DNA of 64,000 nt, from the NCBI GenBank assembly GCA_024516035.1, contig CM044958.1, positions 40,634,099-40,698,098 of the forward strand, read 5' to 3'. The notes beneath the pieces were generated by a model that was given only the letters and a program-made list of their open reading frames with translations, had not been told where the DNA came from and did not search any database. Position numbers and translations under genes: made by a program. This document shows positions 18,823 to 30,050 of the stretch, in pieces. Source of the DNA: Bactericera cockerelli. Its lineage: Eukaryota; Arthropoda; Insecta; Hemiptera; Triozidae. Within the stretch, counting starts at the first letter, position 1; each line of letters starts with the position of its first letter.

Positions 18823-21784
18823 AAACATAAAATTTGTACAAATTAATCTCAGGAAGAGACCAGTAGCACACAATGCGCTTGAACAGTTGGTACAAGAAAA
18901 TGGAATAAGTATATGTCTGATAAGTGAACAAAACATGAGGATATCGACAAATAAAAATATGATCACTGATCTCACTAATCACACCTGTATCTGGCTAACA
19001 GACGCTAAGATCAAGGTGAAGAAAATTATATCTGACAGAGTGGGATGGGTAGGTATTGTCACAGACAGAAACATATTAATTATAAGTTTATATCTCTTAC
19101 CCTGTAATAGTATTGAAGTTTCAGAAGTCGAACGAATACTAGATGACATCAGTCAAACTGTTAGAGCTCATAGAGGCCGTACGCTGATAGCAGGAGACTT
19201 CAATGCAAAGTCACCTGGATGGGGTAGCCAAAGAATGGATAGCAGAGGGCACGTAATAGAGGAATGGATAGCAGAACACGGCCTTGTTATATTAAACGAT
19301 GGTAAGGTGCCTACTTACACAGTAAATAACATTGAATCTTTCATAGACCTAACAGCTTGCACAGACAACTTGGTGCAAAAAGTGAAAAAATGGAAGGTCC
19401 GAGATGACGAAGAGAGTCTTAGTGACCATCGATTCATAACTTTTGAATATGAGCTCGATGCACCTCAGACAACACCAACACCTGCAGGAAGATGGACTTT
19501 CAAAAAAGACCTAGAAAACAAGCTCTCGGATGAAATAGCAAAGGTATTTTGCGATATTGACGAAATCAACGCCGAAAACCTGGTTGAAATGACTCAAATA
19601 GCTTGCGATAGAGTTCTAACCAAAAAAACGACAAATCCTGGGAAAAAACCTGTTTACTGGTGGTCAAAAGAGATAGACGAGCTACGAAAAGAAAGTATTA
19701 AGAAAAGAAGACAAGTGACAAGGAACAGAAGAGGAAACCGAGCCGATCTAGATAAGGCAATAAGTGAATACAAAGAAGCAAAAGGAAGTTATACAAAGGC
19801 GATTCTAGAAGCAAAAGATAAGAAATGGAAGAAAGTCTGTGAAGAAATTGACGATGATGTCTTCGGCCTTGGTTACTCCATTGTTACCAGAAAAATGACA
19901 CAGCGTGGAGCAACTTTAGACAGAGATAAAGTTCAGGAAATACTCGAAACACTCTTTCTTCGAAACGAGCCTGTGAATTGGATTCTAGAAACCATTGAAG
20001 ACGAGATAGCACCATTTACTATAGAAGAACTTGTTGAAGTATCAGAAGGCCTTCGCTCTGGGAAGGCGCCTGGTCCTGATGGTATCTTACCTGAAGTGGT
20101 CAAGGCAGTCGTTAGAAGAGAACCATTAGCTGTATTGAATGTCATGAATAAAGCTCTAAGAACAGGTGAATTCCCAGCAATATGGAAAATTGGTAAAATT
20201 GTTCTATTACTGAAGCCGGGTAAACCGCTCCTACAACCAACTTCGTACCGACCATTATGCCTCCTTAGTACATATGGAAAATTACTAGAAGGACTCTTAG
20301 TGGAAAGAATAAATAAAGAGCTAGGAAATAATGGACTCTCGCCCAAACAATATGGTTTCCGGAAAGGATTTTCCACCATTGACCCTATTTCGGAAATATT
20401 TGCTAAAGCTGACCAGGTACGAAGAATGCCCATCAGGAAAAGAAAATTCTGCCTTTTAGTAGCACTGGACGTACGAAATGCTTTTAATAGTGCATCATGG
20501 ACTAAGATAATTGACGAAATGAAGAAGAAAAAGATATCTCCTTACCTCATACGTATGATTCAGAGCTATTTCAGGGACAGGAAAATTTTCACAGAGGAAA
20601 TAGAGATGGGGATGTCTGCCGGAGTTCCTCAGGGGAGCAAGGCCGGGCCGTTGCTGTGGAATATTCTATACGATGGGGTGCTGCGGCTGAAAATGCCGGA
20701 CGGAGTATTCCTGATTGGTTACGCAGATGACCTAGCGATAGTAGTGATATCGGAAACAGAAGGTGGAATACAGTGGAAAGCGAACGAGGCAATCAAAATA
20801 ATTTGTAAATGGATGGAAGAAATGGAGTTGAAACTGGCACCTGAGAAAACAGAAATAACATGGTTGACAGGAAGGAAACATCGAAGGAGAAACATTCAGA
20901 TTACAGTGATGAACAGAGTAATAGTCATTCAAGAATCATTAAAGTACTTGGGAGTATATCTAGACAGGCAGCTGACATTCCAACCTCACATTGATTATGT
21001 GATTGGTAAAGCAAGTAGGTCGGTAAACGCCTTGGCTAGGATCATGCCTCGCCAAGGAGGAGCTGGAACAGCGGCAAGAAGAGTCCTAAACCAAGTGTTT
21101 GAATCTGTCATCCTGTACGCTGCGCCAGTATGGGTTAACGCGATGAAAACCAAAAAATATAGAGATAAACTGATAACAATTCAGCGAAAAATGTTGATAA
21201 AAGTTTCACGAGCTTACAGAACAACTTCAACTGACGCCTTGCAAATAATCACTGGAATACCACCAATAGACCTGAGGGTAGAACAAAGAGCAGAAGCATT
21301 CAAGAAAGAAAAAGAGCAAAGAGAACAAACAAAAGAAACTATGATGACTAAATGGCAAGAAAGATGGAGTTATAGTAATAAAGGAGAATGGACTAGAATG
21401 TTAATACCTAGTATAAATGAGTGGATGGAGGGCCAGCATGGGTGTATCGATCACTATATGATTCAAATATTATCGGGCCATGGGTGTTTTGAGCAATACC
21501 TAAATCGGTTTAAAAGATCCAACTCTGACGCCTGTTTATATGAATGCGAAGCTTCTGACTCTGCTCAACATACTCTCTTCTACTGTAAAAGGTGGGATGA
21601 ATTCAGAGAAACAACCCAAACTCAGCTAGGAATAACTTTGACCGAAAGAAACCTTATAAAAACAATGATAAAATCAAAGAACGAATGGGATATCATAACA
21701 GACTTTGTGAGGAAAATTATGAAGCAGAAGATATCAGATGAAAAAATAATTAAGATGAGAAGACTCCAGGAAAGTGAGAGTTAA
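18791..21784 (+). CDS. ORF2: APE endonuclease-reverse transcriptase of R1-like retrotransposon
   Basis: 997 residues without interruption. The N-terminal apurinic-type endonuclease shows VQINLRK near the start, ISEQ (catalytic Glu), AGDFNAKSPGWGS (about 135-147) and SDHRF (from about 210). The reverse transcriptase shows GKAPGPDGI, a YRPLCLLS block, QYGFRKGFST, ALDVRNAFNSA (catalytic Asp near 559), GVPQGSKAGPLLWNILYD, YADD at 644-647 and LKYLGVYLD. The C-terminal knuckle is CLYECEASDSAQHTLFYC (from about 915; CX3CX7HX4C). All key residues are present, so the protein looks catalytically competent for nicking the target and priming reverse transcription. The ATG at 18791 lies inside the end of ORF1. 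The last codon and stop form part of a long RNA hairpin. Confidence 0.95.
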   Translation: MNTSHMMQEPENIKFVQINLRKRPVAHNALEQLVQENGISICLISEQNMRISTNKNMITDLTNHTCIWLTDAKIKVKKIISDRVGWVGIVTDRNILIISLYLLPCNSIEVSEVERILDDISQTVRAHRGRTLIAGDFNAKSPGWGSQRMDSRGHVIEEWIAEHGLVILNDGKVPTYTVNNIESFIDLTACTDNLVQKVKKWKVRDDEESLSDHRFITFEYELDAPQTTPTPAGRWTFKKDLENKLSDEIAKVFCDIDEINAENLVEMTQIACDRVLTKKTTNPGKKPVYWWSKEIDELRKESIKKRRQVTRNRRGNRADLDKAISEYKEAKGSYTKAILEAKDKKWKKVCEEIDDDVFGLGYSIVTRKMTQRGATLDRDKVQEILETLFLRNEPVNWILETIEDEIAPFTIEELVEVSEGLRSGKAPGPDGILPEVVKAVVRREPLAVLNVMNKALRTGEFPAIWKIGKIVLLLKPGKPLLQPTSYRPLCLLSTYGKLLEGLLVERINKELGNNGLSPKQYGFRKGFSTIDPISEIFAKADQVRRMPIRKRKFCLLVALDVRNAFNSASWTKIIDEMKKKKISPYLIRMIQSYFRDRKIFTEEIEMGMSAGVPQGSKAGPLLWNILYDGVLRLKMPDGVFLIGYADDLAIVVISETEGGIQWKANEAIKIICKWMEEMELKLAPEKTEITWLTGRKHRRRNIQITVMNRVIVIQESLKYLGVYLDRQLTFQPHIDYVIGKASRSVNALARIMPRQGGAGTAARRVLNQVFESVILYAAPVWVNAMKTKKYRDKLITIQRKMLIKVSRAYRTTSTDALQIITGIPPIDLRVEQRAEAFKKEKEQREQTKETMMTKWQERWSYSNKGEWTRMLIPSINEWMEGQHGCIDHYMIQILSGHGCFEQYLNRFKRSNSDACLYECEASDSAQHTLFYCKRWDEFRETTQTQLGITLTERNLIKTMIKSKNEWDIITDFVRKIMKQKISDEKIIKMRRLQESES

Positions 21785-21822
21785 TGTTGAGTTTGCTATA
21801 GCAAACTCAGCATTAACTCTCA
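21775..21822 (+). promoter_or_regulatory. 24-bp palindromic hairpin spanning the ORF2 stop codon
   Basis: Left arm 21775-21798 and right arm 21799-21822 are inverse copies with one difference that becomes a G-U pair in RNA; the centre is TGCTATAGCA. The TAA stop (21782-21784) is inside the left arm. It could be a 3' UTR signal recognised by the reverse transcriptase or a read-out of an inserted palindrome; the role is inferred. Confidence 0.85.
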
Positions 21823-21930
21823 TTTTACTATAGTAATCAATGAGTAAGTAAGTAAGTGATACTAAGGAAGGGAAGTCAAACTTCGGATGAGATGGAGATT
21901 ATATTTAGGAAAACATGGATATATGTTGTT

Positions 21931-21990
21931 TCCCCGCTAAGCGGGGACAAGGACCCCTCGAAGTAATGCTATGCGGTTCCGAGGGGTGCC
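21931..21990 (+). promoter_or_regulatory. 3' UTR stem-loops of the R1-like element
   Basis: Stem-loop 1: CCCCGC (21932-21937) with GCGGGG (21941-21946), loop TAA. Stem-loop 2: CCCCTCG (21954-21960) with CGAGGGG (21980-21986). GC-rich hairpins just upstream of the A tail are typical of regions recognised by LINE reverse transcriptases. Confidence 0.7.
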
Positions 21991-22009
21991 TTGACTCTGC
22001 CAAGTGAAG

Positions 22010-22010
22010 G

Positions 22011-22045
<35 letters not shown>
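22010..22045 (+). repeat. Poly-A tail of the R1-like element
   Basis: About 36 consecutive A following AAGTGAAGG, then TGATCTA of the candidate target-site duplication. Confidence 0.9.
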
Positions 22046-22047
<2 letters not shown>

Positions 22048-22052
22048 ATCTA

Positions 22053-23690
22053 ATAGTACCTAGTGAAATATTTTTCCTTTTCCTTATAATAGAGTAAATC
22101 CTGCTTGGTAATCCTATTCGGAATAATTATGGGACTGCTATCAGCAATTCCAATAAACGATAAAATGCCATCAATAAAATGAATCTTTATCATTATGACC
22201 CACGATTAGACCTCTTACACTTCGATTTTAAATTCAATTATTCTTATTCATACAAAGTTCATAGAAGTAATATTTGTTACCAGTTTCTGGGTAGAAAATA
22301 TAGTTGGTTTATGGTTATCGTCTCAGCGATATTGTTCAGGCCCTCCCTCTTATAAATATGTATAAGTTCTGCACCTTGACAAGTCTTCATATTAAAATTA
22401 GATTTATTATTATACATAAAGTGATTCGATGTAAATATTAATTTAATTTCTCCCTTTCTCCTTCGACAATCTCAGTTTCATACTCCAGGAAGTTTGTCAT
22501 CATAAATTATTCCTCCATACATGGCTTCCATCGCTCCTTCTGATAGCTATCAAACGCATGCTGTCCTCTCCATGGAAGGAGGCATGGGATCACATTAAGT
22601 GGTAAGAGGAAACGAGGAAAAAAATACCAAGAGTTTTTTTTTTTAGTGGGAGAAATAAACTTGGGTGGGGTGAGTGTACTTCTGGGGAAATATTTTCAGA
22701 CGAGTGGGTATATGGAGAGGGAATTTTTGATATAACAAATTGAAAAGTGTTAAATGCCATCGAGGGATCTGAATGAACAAAAAATCTAATTAGTCAAGCC
22801 TGGAGAAATTCTCTGCTTGAGGGAAAGAGGCCCAGCGTATTTCGTATTTTTTTTTTTATTTTTTTTTTTTTATAACCACTTCGTACAGTTCCAACTCTCC
22901 ACTCTTAATGATTCGATGCTCAAAGCTCATGATGATAAGTCCTATTAAAAGTATAAGCATATTTTAGAAGCAATTGATGTGTTTCCCCATGAAAGTTAAT
23001 GAATATGAACAATCAAATGTTGTGATTCAGATGTGGTTACTAATTGCACTAATTAGAAGCCAGGAATCACCCTTTCCATATCAAGCATCAATGAAAATAA
23101 TGACCAAGCCGACTGTTGAATCATGAATTAGTTAATGTTGACAAGAATTTTATGTTAAAAAGCTTTTGATGTTCCAGGCAGTTAATGCAATAGAGGGAAC
23201 GTTTATAAAACTCCTGCTTATTATATTGAATCACAACACAAAAAGAGTAAGCTCACTGAGAAACCAAACTTTTAGTGTGGTGATGTTTCTGTTGTTGAAG
23301 TTTGTGCTTCAGATAGACTCGCACTTATCACATCCATGGCAAAACTCTACAGAGAAGATGTAACATTCTAAAATCGGTAGACCAATACTTTGCTAGACAG
23401 TTCAGCAAGATTCATAATCAAAAATACAAATTTTAAAAGGTTTATTAAGAAATATTAGTGTCCTGTTTAAAAATTTACTACTGCTACGTTTTCTAACTAT
23501 TGATGGTTGCATTGTTCATGAATGACCCTTAATGTTACAGACATTATACAAGAAAGGTGTAAAGTGACAGAATACATACGTGAATTAACGATCAAAATTT
23601 ATCTAATTGTAACTTTCAGCATAATAATAATAATACTCTTTAGTGAAGTTTAGTGGAAGGTATTGATATAAGGTGGGCTGTCGGCTGCGA
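22053..23690. other. AT-rich non-genic DNA
   Basis: No gene is supported. T-rich tracts at 22850-22871 and an A/G-rich patch near 22605-22640 are the only features. Confidence 0.4.
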
Positions 23691-24380
23691 AAGCTCTTTG
23701 TCACTGCGACCTTTACAAGATCTCTTGTGCCATACTCCTGTAACTCTTGAAGAGATCAAAGATATTAATTTAACTTAAAATTCTCTTTGGTGAATTTGAG
23801 GAACTCCTTTAGGCTTTAGGTGTTAGAATCAGCCTTGAGAAGTATTTCAGTGAGAGGCTGCTTCACATTCACAGAGAATGTGTTTTGCTGTCTCTGGGGC
23901 CTTTATACAGAGACTGAATTTTGAGTCTTGAGCGATGTCCATCTTGTTTTTATGGTTAATGATGCTGTTAAAGTTAAAGCCTTCAGTGACCTGTTAATAA
24001 GCCAGTAAGGATTCGTAATTCCTCTTTGATCAACCCAAAAGAGTACAAGAAATGCTATGATTTCTTTTGATTTTTCGGGCGAACAAGTTTTGAATTGTTT
24101 GCCTCTCTGTGGTCGGGACTCCTTCGGCAAGTTCTTCAGAAATACTTCAGGGCGTTTACAAAGCTTTGAGAAGCAGTTCAAATACTTCAAACACCACCTC
24201 TGCACTCTTCTCACCCTAATGCTCTGGAGTGGTTTCTTCTGAATTAGGCTCACTTTTGGATTAAGGCATTGTTTGAGCATTTATTTGATCCGCTTCCCAG
24301 CAGCTCCTAAGAGTATCATAAAATTCTCTATGTTTTGAAGCTTTTGAACAGCTTCTGAGAAATATTCCTGTTAGTAGTCT
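23690..24380 (-). pseudogene. Degenerate non-LTR retrotransposon, RNase H-to-C-terminal region
   Basis: On the minus strand, pieces in different frames read LRILTGLLTGH (24030-23985), then NSIINHKNKMDIAQDSKFSL and PETAKHILCECEAASH (to about 23851) before a stop. This is the hallmark C-terminal stretch of LINE ORF2 proteins that carry an RNase H domain (LLTGH...C...ETxxHILCEC). Frames shift and stops intervene, so the copy is dead. The catalytic reverse transcriptase part is absent. A downstream piece to about 23690 is probably its 3' UTR. Confidence 0.75.
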
Positions 24381-24399
24381 TTTACGACAGTAGAAACAC

Positions 24400-24625
24400 T
24401 TAGTGGTGTTATTATTAGCCTAGAACCACACAAAACTTAGTGGAAGGTAACCACCACACGAGGTACTTGCTCGGAGGATTTTCTACCACCTAACCCTCAG
24501 GGTCTTATTATTATGTGGTCACAAACTTAAATAAATGATGAAAAATTCATGCATTAGTTAGGATTCGAACCAATCGATGCCTACGCTACCTAGATTACAG
24601 TATTATAATGTCTAAATCAGGAAAT
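24400..24625 (-). repeat. Dispersed repeat family I (tRNA-like B box)
   Basis: On the minus strand GGTTCGAATCC (inverse at 24550-24565) is a B box. A related string with ATTTTCTA, CACCTAAC and ATTATTATGTGGTC recurs at 50455-50530 in the same orientation. A similar B-box-containing piece is at 42060-42180. Probably an old SINE. Confidence 0.4.
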
Positions 24626-24699
24626 GGTCTATAAAAAAACCCACATTCCCACTATCAGTAGAAATGTAACAAAAACCAGGAACACGATCTCAAATTGGG

Positions 24700-25000
24700 C
24701 ACCCTATTTCTCCTGCATCCTCCCAGACTTATTCCTTCATCCTAATCCTCCTGTATCTCATCCTCCCAAACTTATTTCTTCTATTGCTTCACCTTAATCT
24801 TCCTGAATCTCATCCTCCCAGACTTATTCCTTCATCCTAATCCTCCTGTATCTCATCCTCCCAAACTTATTCCTCCTATTGCTTAGCCCTAATCCTCCCA
24901 GACTTATTCCGCCTATTCCTTCATTCTATTTTTCCTATAACTCATTATCCCAGACTTATTCCTCCTGCATCTCATCCTCCCAAAGCTTTCTGTTTCTTCC
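24700..25000. repeat. Minisatellite, about 43-bp pyrimidine-rich units
   Basis: Units of the form TCCTCCCAGACTTATTCC plus ATCCTCCTGTATCTCATC are repeated about six times with drift. Confidence 0.85.
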
Positions 25001-25290
25001 TCTCAGAGCTTCATGAGTTTCCCTTTCACATTCCTAAACCCTTTACTTCCCCACTCCCTCGCCCTAACTCCTTCATCCTCCCATTGTCTTTCCCTTAGCC
25101 TCACTCCACTCCTAACTTACCCTTCTTTCTACTCTCCTTCACAACTCGTCCTTCTCACTCTACCCCACTTTTGGTCTCCTCCACACACCCACCACCCCCT
25201 AACCACCAACTCTCCTACCCATCACTCGCCCCACTCTAAGACCCTTACAGTCCCTTCCTTCTACCCCGGAGTATTTTTGCAAGTTTTTGC
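25001..25290. repeat. CT-rich low-complexity region
   Basis: Strand-asymmetric pyrimidine-rich DNA. The 112-codon frame from 25013 is Ser, Leu, Pro and His rich only because of this composition, so I do not call it a gene. Confidence 0.75.
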
Positions 25291-25451
25291 TCTCTTCTCC
25301 AGCTCCATGCAATGTGCGGCCATTATAGAAAACTTTCCCTGCGCATTTTAATTTTTCGAAAAACTTCGTTCGGCGGCGCGTGAATATTAGAAAAATATTA
25401 TAATGATGCTAGAACAGTTCGAGAACCAGGTAGGCACATAATGGAGTTTCA

Positions 25452-25707
25452 TCTATACTTATAAAAGACAGTTTCACTCACTGACTGACTCACTGATTCA
25501 TCACTGTTTCTCCGAACTGGTAAGTCCTAGGAAGCTGAAATTTGGTAGATAGTTTTGTCTTATAGTCTAGATGTGCAATAAGACGGGATTTTTCGAAATT
25601 TCCACCACAAAACCTGCCATTGGCAAAAAAGGATTTTTTGCTTTCACCGCTATTTCTCCGCATTGACGGCCATGCCTCGGCTCACAAAGCGGGCGACAGC
25701 CCGCTAG
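25452..25707 (+). mobile_element. Helitron-like non-autonomous element, copy 2
   Basis: It starts TCTATACTTATAAAAG after an A. It ends with a 6-bp hairpin (GCGGGC 25689-25694, GCCCGC 25699-25704) whose last C begins CTAG, followed by T. TC start, 3' hairpin, CTRR end and insertion between A and T with no duplication are the Helitron signature. It is 256 bp with no coding capacity. The first copy lies in reverse at 8788-9004. Confidence 0.65.
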
Positions 25708-27530
25708 TTTTTACATATAAGATGGATTCATAAATCTCCTTGCTTACTTACTGTTGGAAAATTAATAACTACCTACTTGGTACGTCTTATTCAAATTATT
25801 GATTACTGTACCCATGTTTTTAATTGAAGGATTACCTATACTATAAGCCAAATCTACCTATACGAACAATATTCATACCTACGGTTTCAGGTTTTTTCAT
25901 TTCTGATTGTTTTTCAGATTAATAGCAGGCTTTTAAAAACTTTATAATAAACAGTTTGAATAAAGAAAAATGGTAGAAGTTCAAAAAGAAACCCCCGCGT
26001 TATACAACTACCCATACCTATTCTCTTAATTAATTTGTAGGTACCAAGGCCGGTATTTTATGAAATACAGATACAGATAAGCCAGACAACAATGTGCCTC
26101 AGATAGTTTGAGGCTCTGAATCGTATTTGAGGTTGAAACGAGCCAAAATTCACAGAAGAAAACTCACCTTTTAAGCATATTATTTTACTTTTATTATAAG
26201 AATGATTTCCATCCCTAATTCTTGTAATATCCCCTAGGTATTGTACATTTTTATTGAACACTTCTCCCTACATTTATTTTATTTTCACGAATAAATATCA
26301 CCCCTTCATTTTGTACGACATTTTCATGCGCCGCCTCACAAGTAGAACTTTTCCAAGCTCATATAAAATTCCCGGGGCTCTGAAATGTCGAGTTTTAAAT
26401 TTCCTCTCTTTTGTTTTTTGAGCTTATCGTAGGAGACCACGCCTTCTGGTGACATTATCAGCTCTTTCTTGCCATTATGCACCTGTACGGCTTAAGTTGA
26501 GGGATTTTGCAAATGCTCTTTTTTCTGTAACTCTGCATAAAATTAGATTCCTAGCTATTCAATTTTCAAATGTGGTTTTTAGTCTGAAACCACTAATATC
26601 TACCTATCTGCCTTTTTCTCTATAATCTTTGTTTCCTATCTTCTTTTTCCTATCTCTTTTGCGTCTCTCATCTAATCTTGCGCTGTCTCCGGAAAATTGA
26701 CTACACAGGATACAATCTTGCATGATTTTTCTGACATTTCTACCAAGGTACTTCTGTGTGTAATATGGAGACTGGAGAGGATGCCATGATGTAGCGTGTG
26801 ACTAACAGGAGAGCTTGTGTGGTGAAAAATCTGAAGGTCTTTATCTCCAAGATCCGCTTGAATTTGATCAATTTAAAATGGGGAAAGCAGCAAGTATGCT
26901 TTCGGCTGTTCCCTCAGCTGAGTTTGTAGAAGCCTACAATCTAGAATTTTCTTATGGTTTTATGTACCTATTTTTAAATAAATATATCTAAAGTGGAACT
27001 GTCTCTTTAAATTGTATATAAAGGAAATTGTACTCATGAGTTTTATAATATATCCTCACTAACTAAATAATAGGTATCTGTGTATTTGTAATATTATTAT
27101 ATCTGTGTCTGTCACACATCTATGTTATCTATGTCACATTTTAATTATATTTAAGCTTTAATCTAGTTTTATGGCAGCCAAAAATTTTTATTGTAAGCTA
27201 GGCTCTTCTCCTTATTGTTGTCATTTTTTTTTCTTTTTTCTTTTCTTCTTCTCCTTGTTATTCTGTGTCATTCATTCGTTGAAATTTTCCATCAAAGACG
27301 ACGCGATCCTCCCAAGACTTGAGATCGATTATTGCTTTCTTCTGTGTTGACCCGGAACTCGGAGATCTGAGATCCGATTGACTTGCTCCTTCGAAGTAGT
27401 CTGCTGCCAAGCATTGTCTCGGAGGAGCCGCTCCGAAGCACACAACACTAATTTACCATGGACTTTTCTGAGAAAGCATCATGAAATTCTGAATAAATTG
27501 CCCGCCTGTGATCCTATGGTGCATATCAAA
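25708..27530. other. AT-rich non-genic DNA
   Basis: Short frames only. No domain, RNA gene or recognised repeat. Confidence 0.4.
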
Positions 27531-27556
27531 GGAGAGAGATAGAGAGATAGAGAGAG

Positions 27557-27598
<42 letters not shown>

Positions 27599-27610
27599 GG
27601 AGAAAGAGAG
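27531..27610. repeat. GA microsatellite
   Basis: A (GA)n run with GATA interruptions at its left end. Confidence 0.95.
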
Positions 27611-28069
27611 TATAAAAAGTGCTGAGGTAGCCAGAGTATATTACATAAATTAAATTTCCAACCTGGGAACATTATGTGGGGAATATGATGAGAATTCCCT
27701 AACGAAGTTAATAAGCGGGAGGAACCAACAGGAGGAGGAAAAAATGTTCCGGGTATGCTCAGACATGTGGGAGCTTCAGTTTTCACGGTAGGAAAAATTT
27801 GAGCACTATAGCTAGTTCAATTTATTGCTATTGTAAAAATTTCAATAAATTTCCCTCACGACAGAATATGTTGCTAATTTCAAGTCGTTTGCACGAGGAA
27901 AAGTGATTGAACACTGAACCGGAACAGTGAACAGCCTAAGTTTTCATTTCATCTTGGTAGACTAATAAAATCAACAAAGTTCATACATTATACCTTTTTC
28001 CAGCTAGATGAGTTGCAGGTAGTTAGTGTATATGTATACATTGTATACCCTTGAGACACCAAATGACGA
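27611..28069. other. Non-genic DNA
   Basis: Nothing recognisable. Confidence 0.35.
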
Positions 28070-28385
28070 AATCAGCGCAGTTGGTATGAAAAAGGAGAAG
28101 TTAAAGTCTAACCTTCCGTCCGCCCTTGCAAACAGGTAACCTAGGTTCAAATCCCCCTAGGGTCGTATTCGGCACTGTACGTGGATTGGTTTGTTTCCAC
28201 TGAAATCTTGTAGGGAAAAATATCTATCTTTATGGAACACAACCAACTGGTGCAATATGCGTTACTCGTTATTTGAATTGTTTCTGATTGGTTCTGCATA
28301 GCATATTACAACCAGACAGCATCGGCCATGTGTTATTTAAAAATCACTTGATTAGGAGTCTCGTAATGCTGTGCTACCTACTGAT
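28070..28385 (+). mobile_element. SINE B-related element with a different tRNA-like head
   Basis: B box GGTTCAAATCC near 28143. The body CACTGTACGTGGATTGG...TAGGGAAAAAT and the 3' end ATGCTGTGCTACCTACTGAT align loosely with family B. The head differs, so this is a separate subfamily or a head swap. Confidence 0.6.
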
Positions 28386-29039
28386 TTGCAACATAAATAA
28401 ATCACAAACTGAACATACATAATAATGGGATATTACAGAGGTTTTCAATTTTATCTATTCATACATACCACTCTGTATGTTCCCACTGCAAGAGGAGGCC
28501 GACAATTCTGACATACCTAACTCTGTTCTCCTGATGAGCCTACCAGAGTAAACCCTTTCCTTATCCTGCATACCTCCATGATACATAGCTACCTACGTGG
28601 AATATGTAAATTCATTTTAAAGGGGGAATATTAATTTGCAAAAAAAATGGGTTTCACATTTTCCTTGCGTTTTAATTATGATGAAGACTCCATAAAAAAA
28701 AAAAAAAAAATCGAGAAAGCAAGTACTCGTACTTCAAATAATTAGCCTTTCTATATTACTGATTAATAATATTATAGCGGGCATCAAAATTTGTCACTTT
28801 CGCAGGGTATCAATGCAACGATGATACATTGCTACAAACATGGTGTCCGAATGTCTAAAACATTGCTAGAAGGCCAAGCTGTGGCCTGGGACGGTCCTCT
28901 GCTTATTGATATTAAACTATTATTAAAGAGAGGTGCATCAATCTTCTGAGGGAAACAAAATAAACCTTATTATTCCGAACTGCTCACATAAAATGAGTTG
29001 CCCAAAGACACAGTATACAAAATATTACTTTAAAGTTTT

Positions 29040-29070
<31 letters not shown>

Positions 29071-30046
29071 ACTGAGAAAAAGTCTATTAACTTTGGACAA
29101 CTAAATTTGAATTATGAATATAGAATTCAATAGCTTTCTGATGGACTCATTGACAGACAGATAGGTCAATTTTATTGCATCCCATTAGCCCGTAAGGTAC
29201 TATCTATGAATCACGAAAAAAGTAAAAATCTGAAACCATGGGCCGCCATCCCACATGATACCATTAGGGTTGAAAAAAACCTCTGCTGCACCGTAGTGTT
29301 GGTATTGAGCTAGTAGATACTATAAATATTGTGCAATATGAAAGACGCATTTTTATATAGGCACTAGGTAGAAATTCATTACTATTGTTGAATTTTTCTT
29401 TTTCTTCTCAATATTATCTTCCTAATTTCAAAATATTGTCACGTTTTTGTGCCATAAAAAAAACGGGTAAAAGTCTGAATATATGGATAAAGCTATGCTG
29501 AACCCTTTTTATTTGCGTTTAGAACAAGTTTTTATGAAGCCAGAGGAATAATTATTATTATTGAAAATAGCGGCCAATCAAATAAATACTTTTACAATCA
29601 CGTAAACGCTGACTCGTAAAAAGAGACATAAGCCTGGAATAAATTTTCATTATTTTTTAAATACAAAAAGTGTAAATAGCCGGAGTAAATACCTACCTAA
29701 TACCTATAACGTACAACATAGGTGTACAGTTTAATCTAAGAGTGGCCGTATAAAACGACTTTATACGGCCACTGAACAATTTAGGTTCATACCTTCAAAA
29801 ATATTGCCATAATTTTTTTGCTGAACAATTTAGATAATTTCATAGGATAGGTAGGTACATGTTTTTTTTTTTCTTAGCAATAAGAGAAACTAGTGTATAT
29901 GTATATCCTTAAGCCCCCAAATATTACAATCGGATAAATTGGCTTAATATTTTCTATGGTCCGTTACTACGACAGAATCCGAATTCATAGAATAGAATAA
30001 ATTATTCTATTAAGGAGAGAAACGAGGGTACATTTCAATATATTTC
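28386..30046. other. AT-rich non-genic DNA with a TA microsatellite
   Basis: A (TA)n run at 29046-29070 and a 16-A run at 28695-28710. No gene is supported. An inverted repeat TATAAAACGACTTTATA with GGCCGTATAAAACGACTTTATACGGCC-like symmetry (29743-29771) is a small palindrome. Confidence 0.45.
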
Positions 30047-30050
30047 TTAA

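Larger units (their letters stand above)
15408..22045 (+). mobile_element. R1-clade-like non-LTR retrotransposon, near full length
   Basis: The order is 5' UTR (about 1.4 kb), ORF1 (gag-like with three zinc knuckles), ORF2 (APE endonuclease, reverse transcriptase, C-terminal CCHC), a structured 3' UTR and a poly-A tail of roughly 36 A. A 9-bp candidate duplication sets the 5' boundary at about 15408. The R1-group call rests on the three-knuckle ORF1, the N-terminal endonuclease form and the C-terminal CX3CX7HX4C. It is not in 28S rDNA, so it is unlike R1 itself in targeting. ORF2 is uninterrupted and ORF1 has one shift, which suggests a young copy. Confidence 0.9.

Noticed and set aside
23903..24280. 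125-codon minus-strand frame as a gene
   Set aside because: It is one frame across a decayed LINE; the recognisable LLTGH and HILCECEA pieces lie in other frames.
25013..25351. 112-codon Ser/Leu/Pro/His-rich frame
   Set aside because: Entirely explained by pyrimidine-rich low-complexity DNA.
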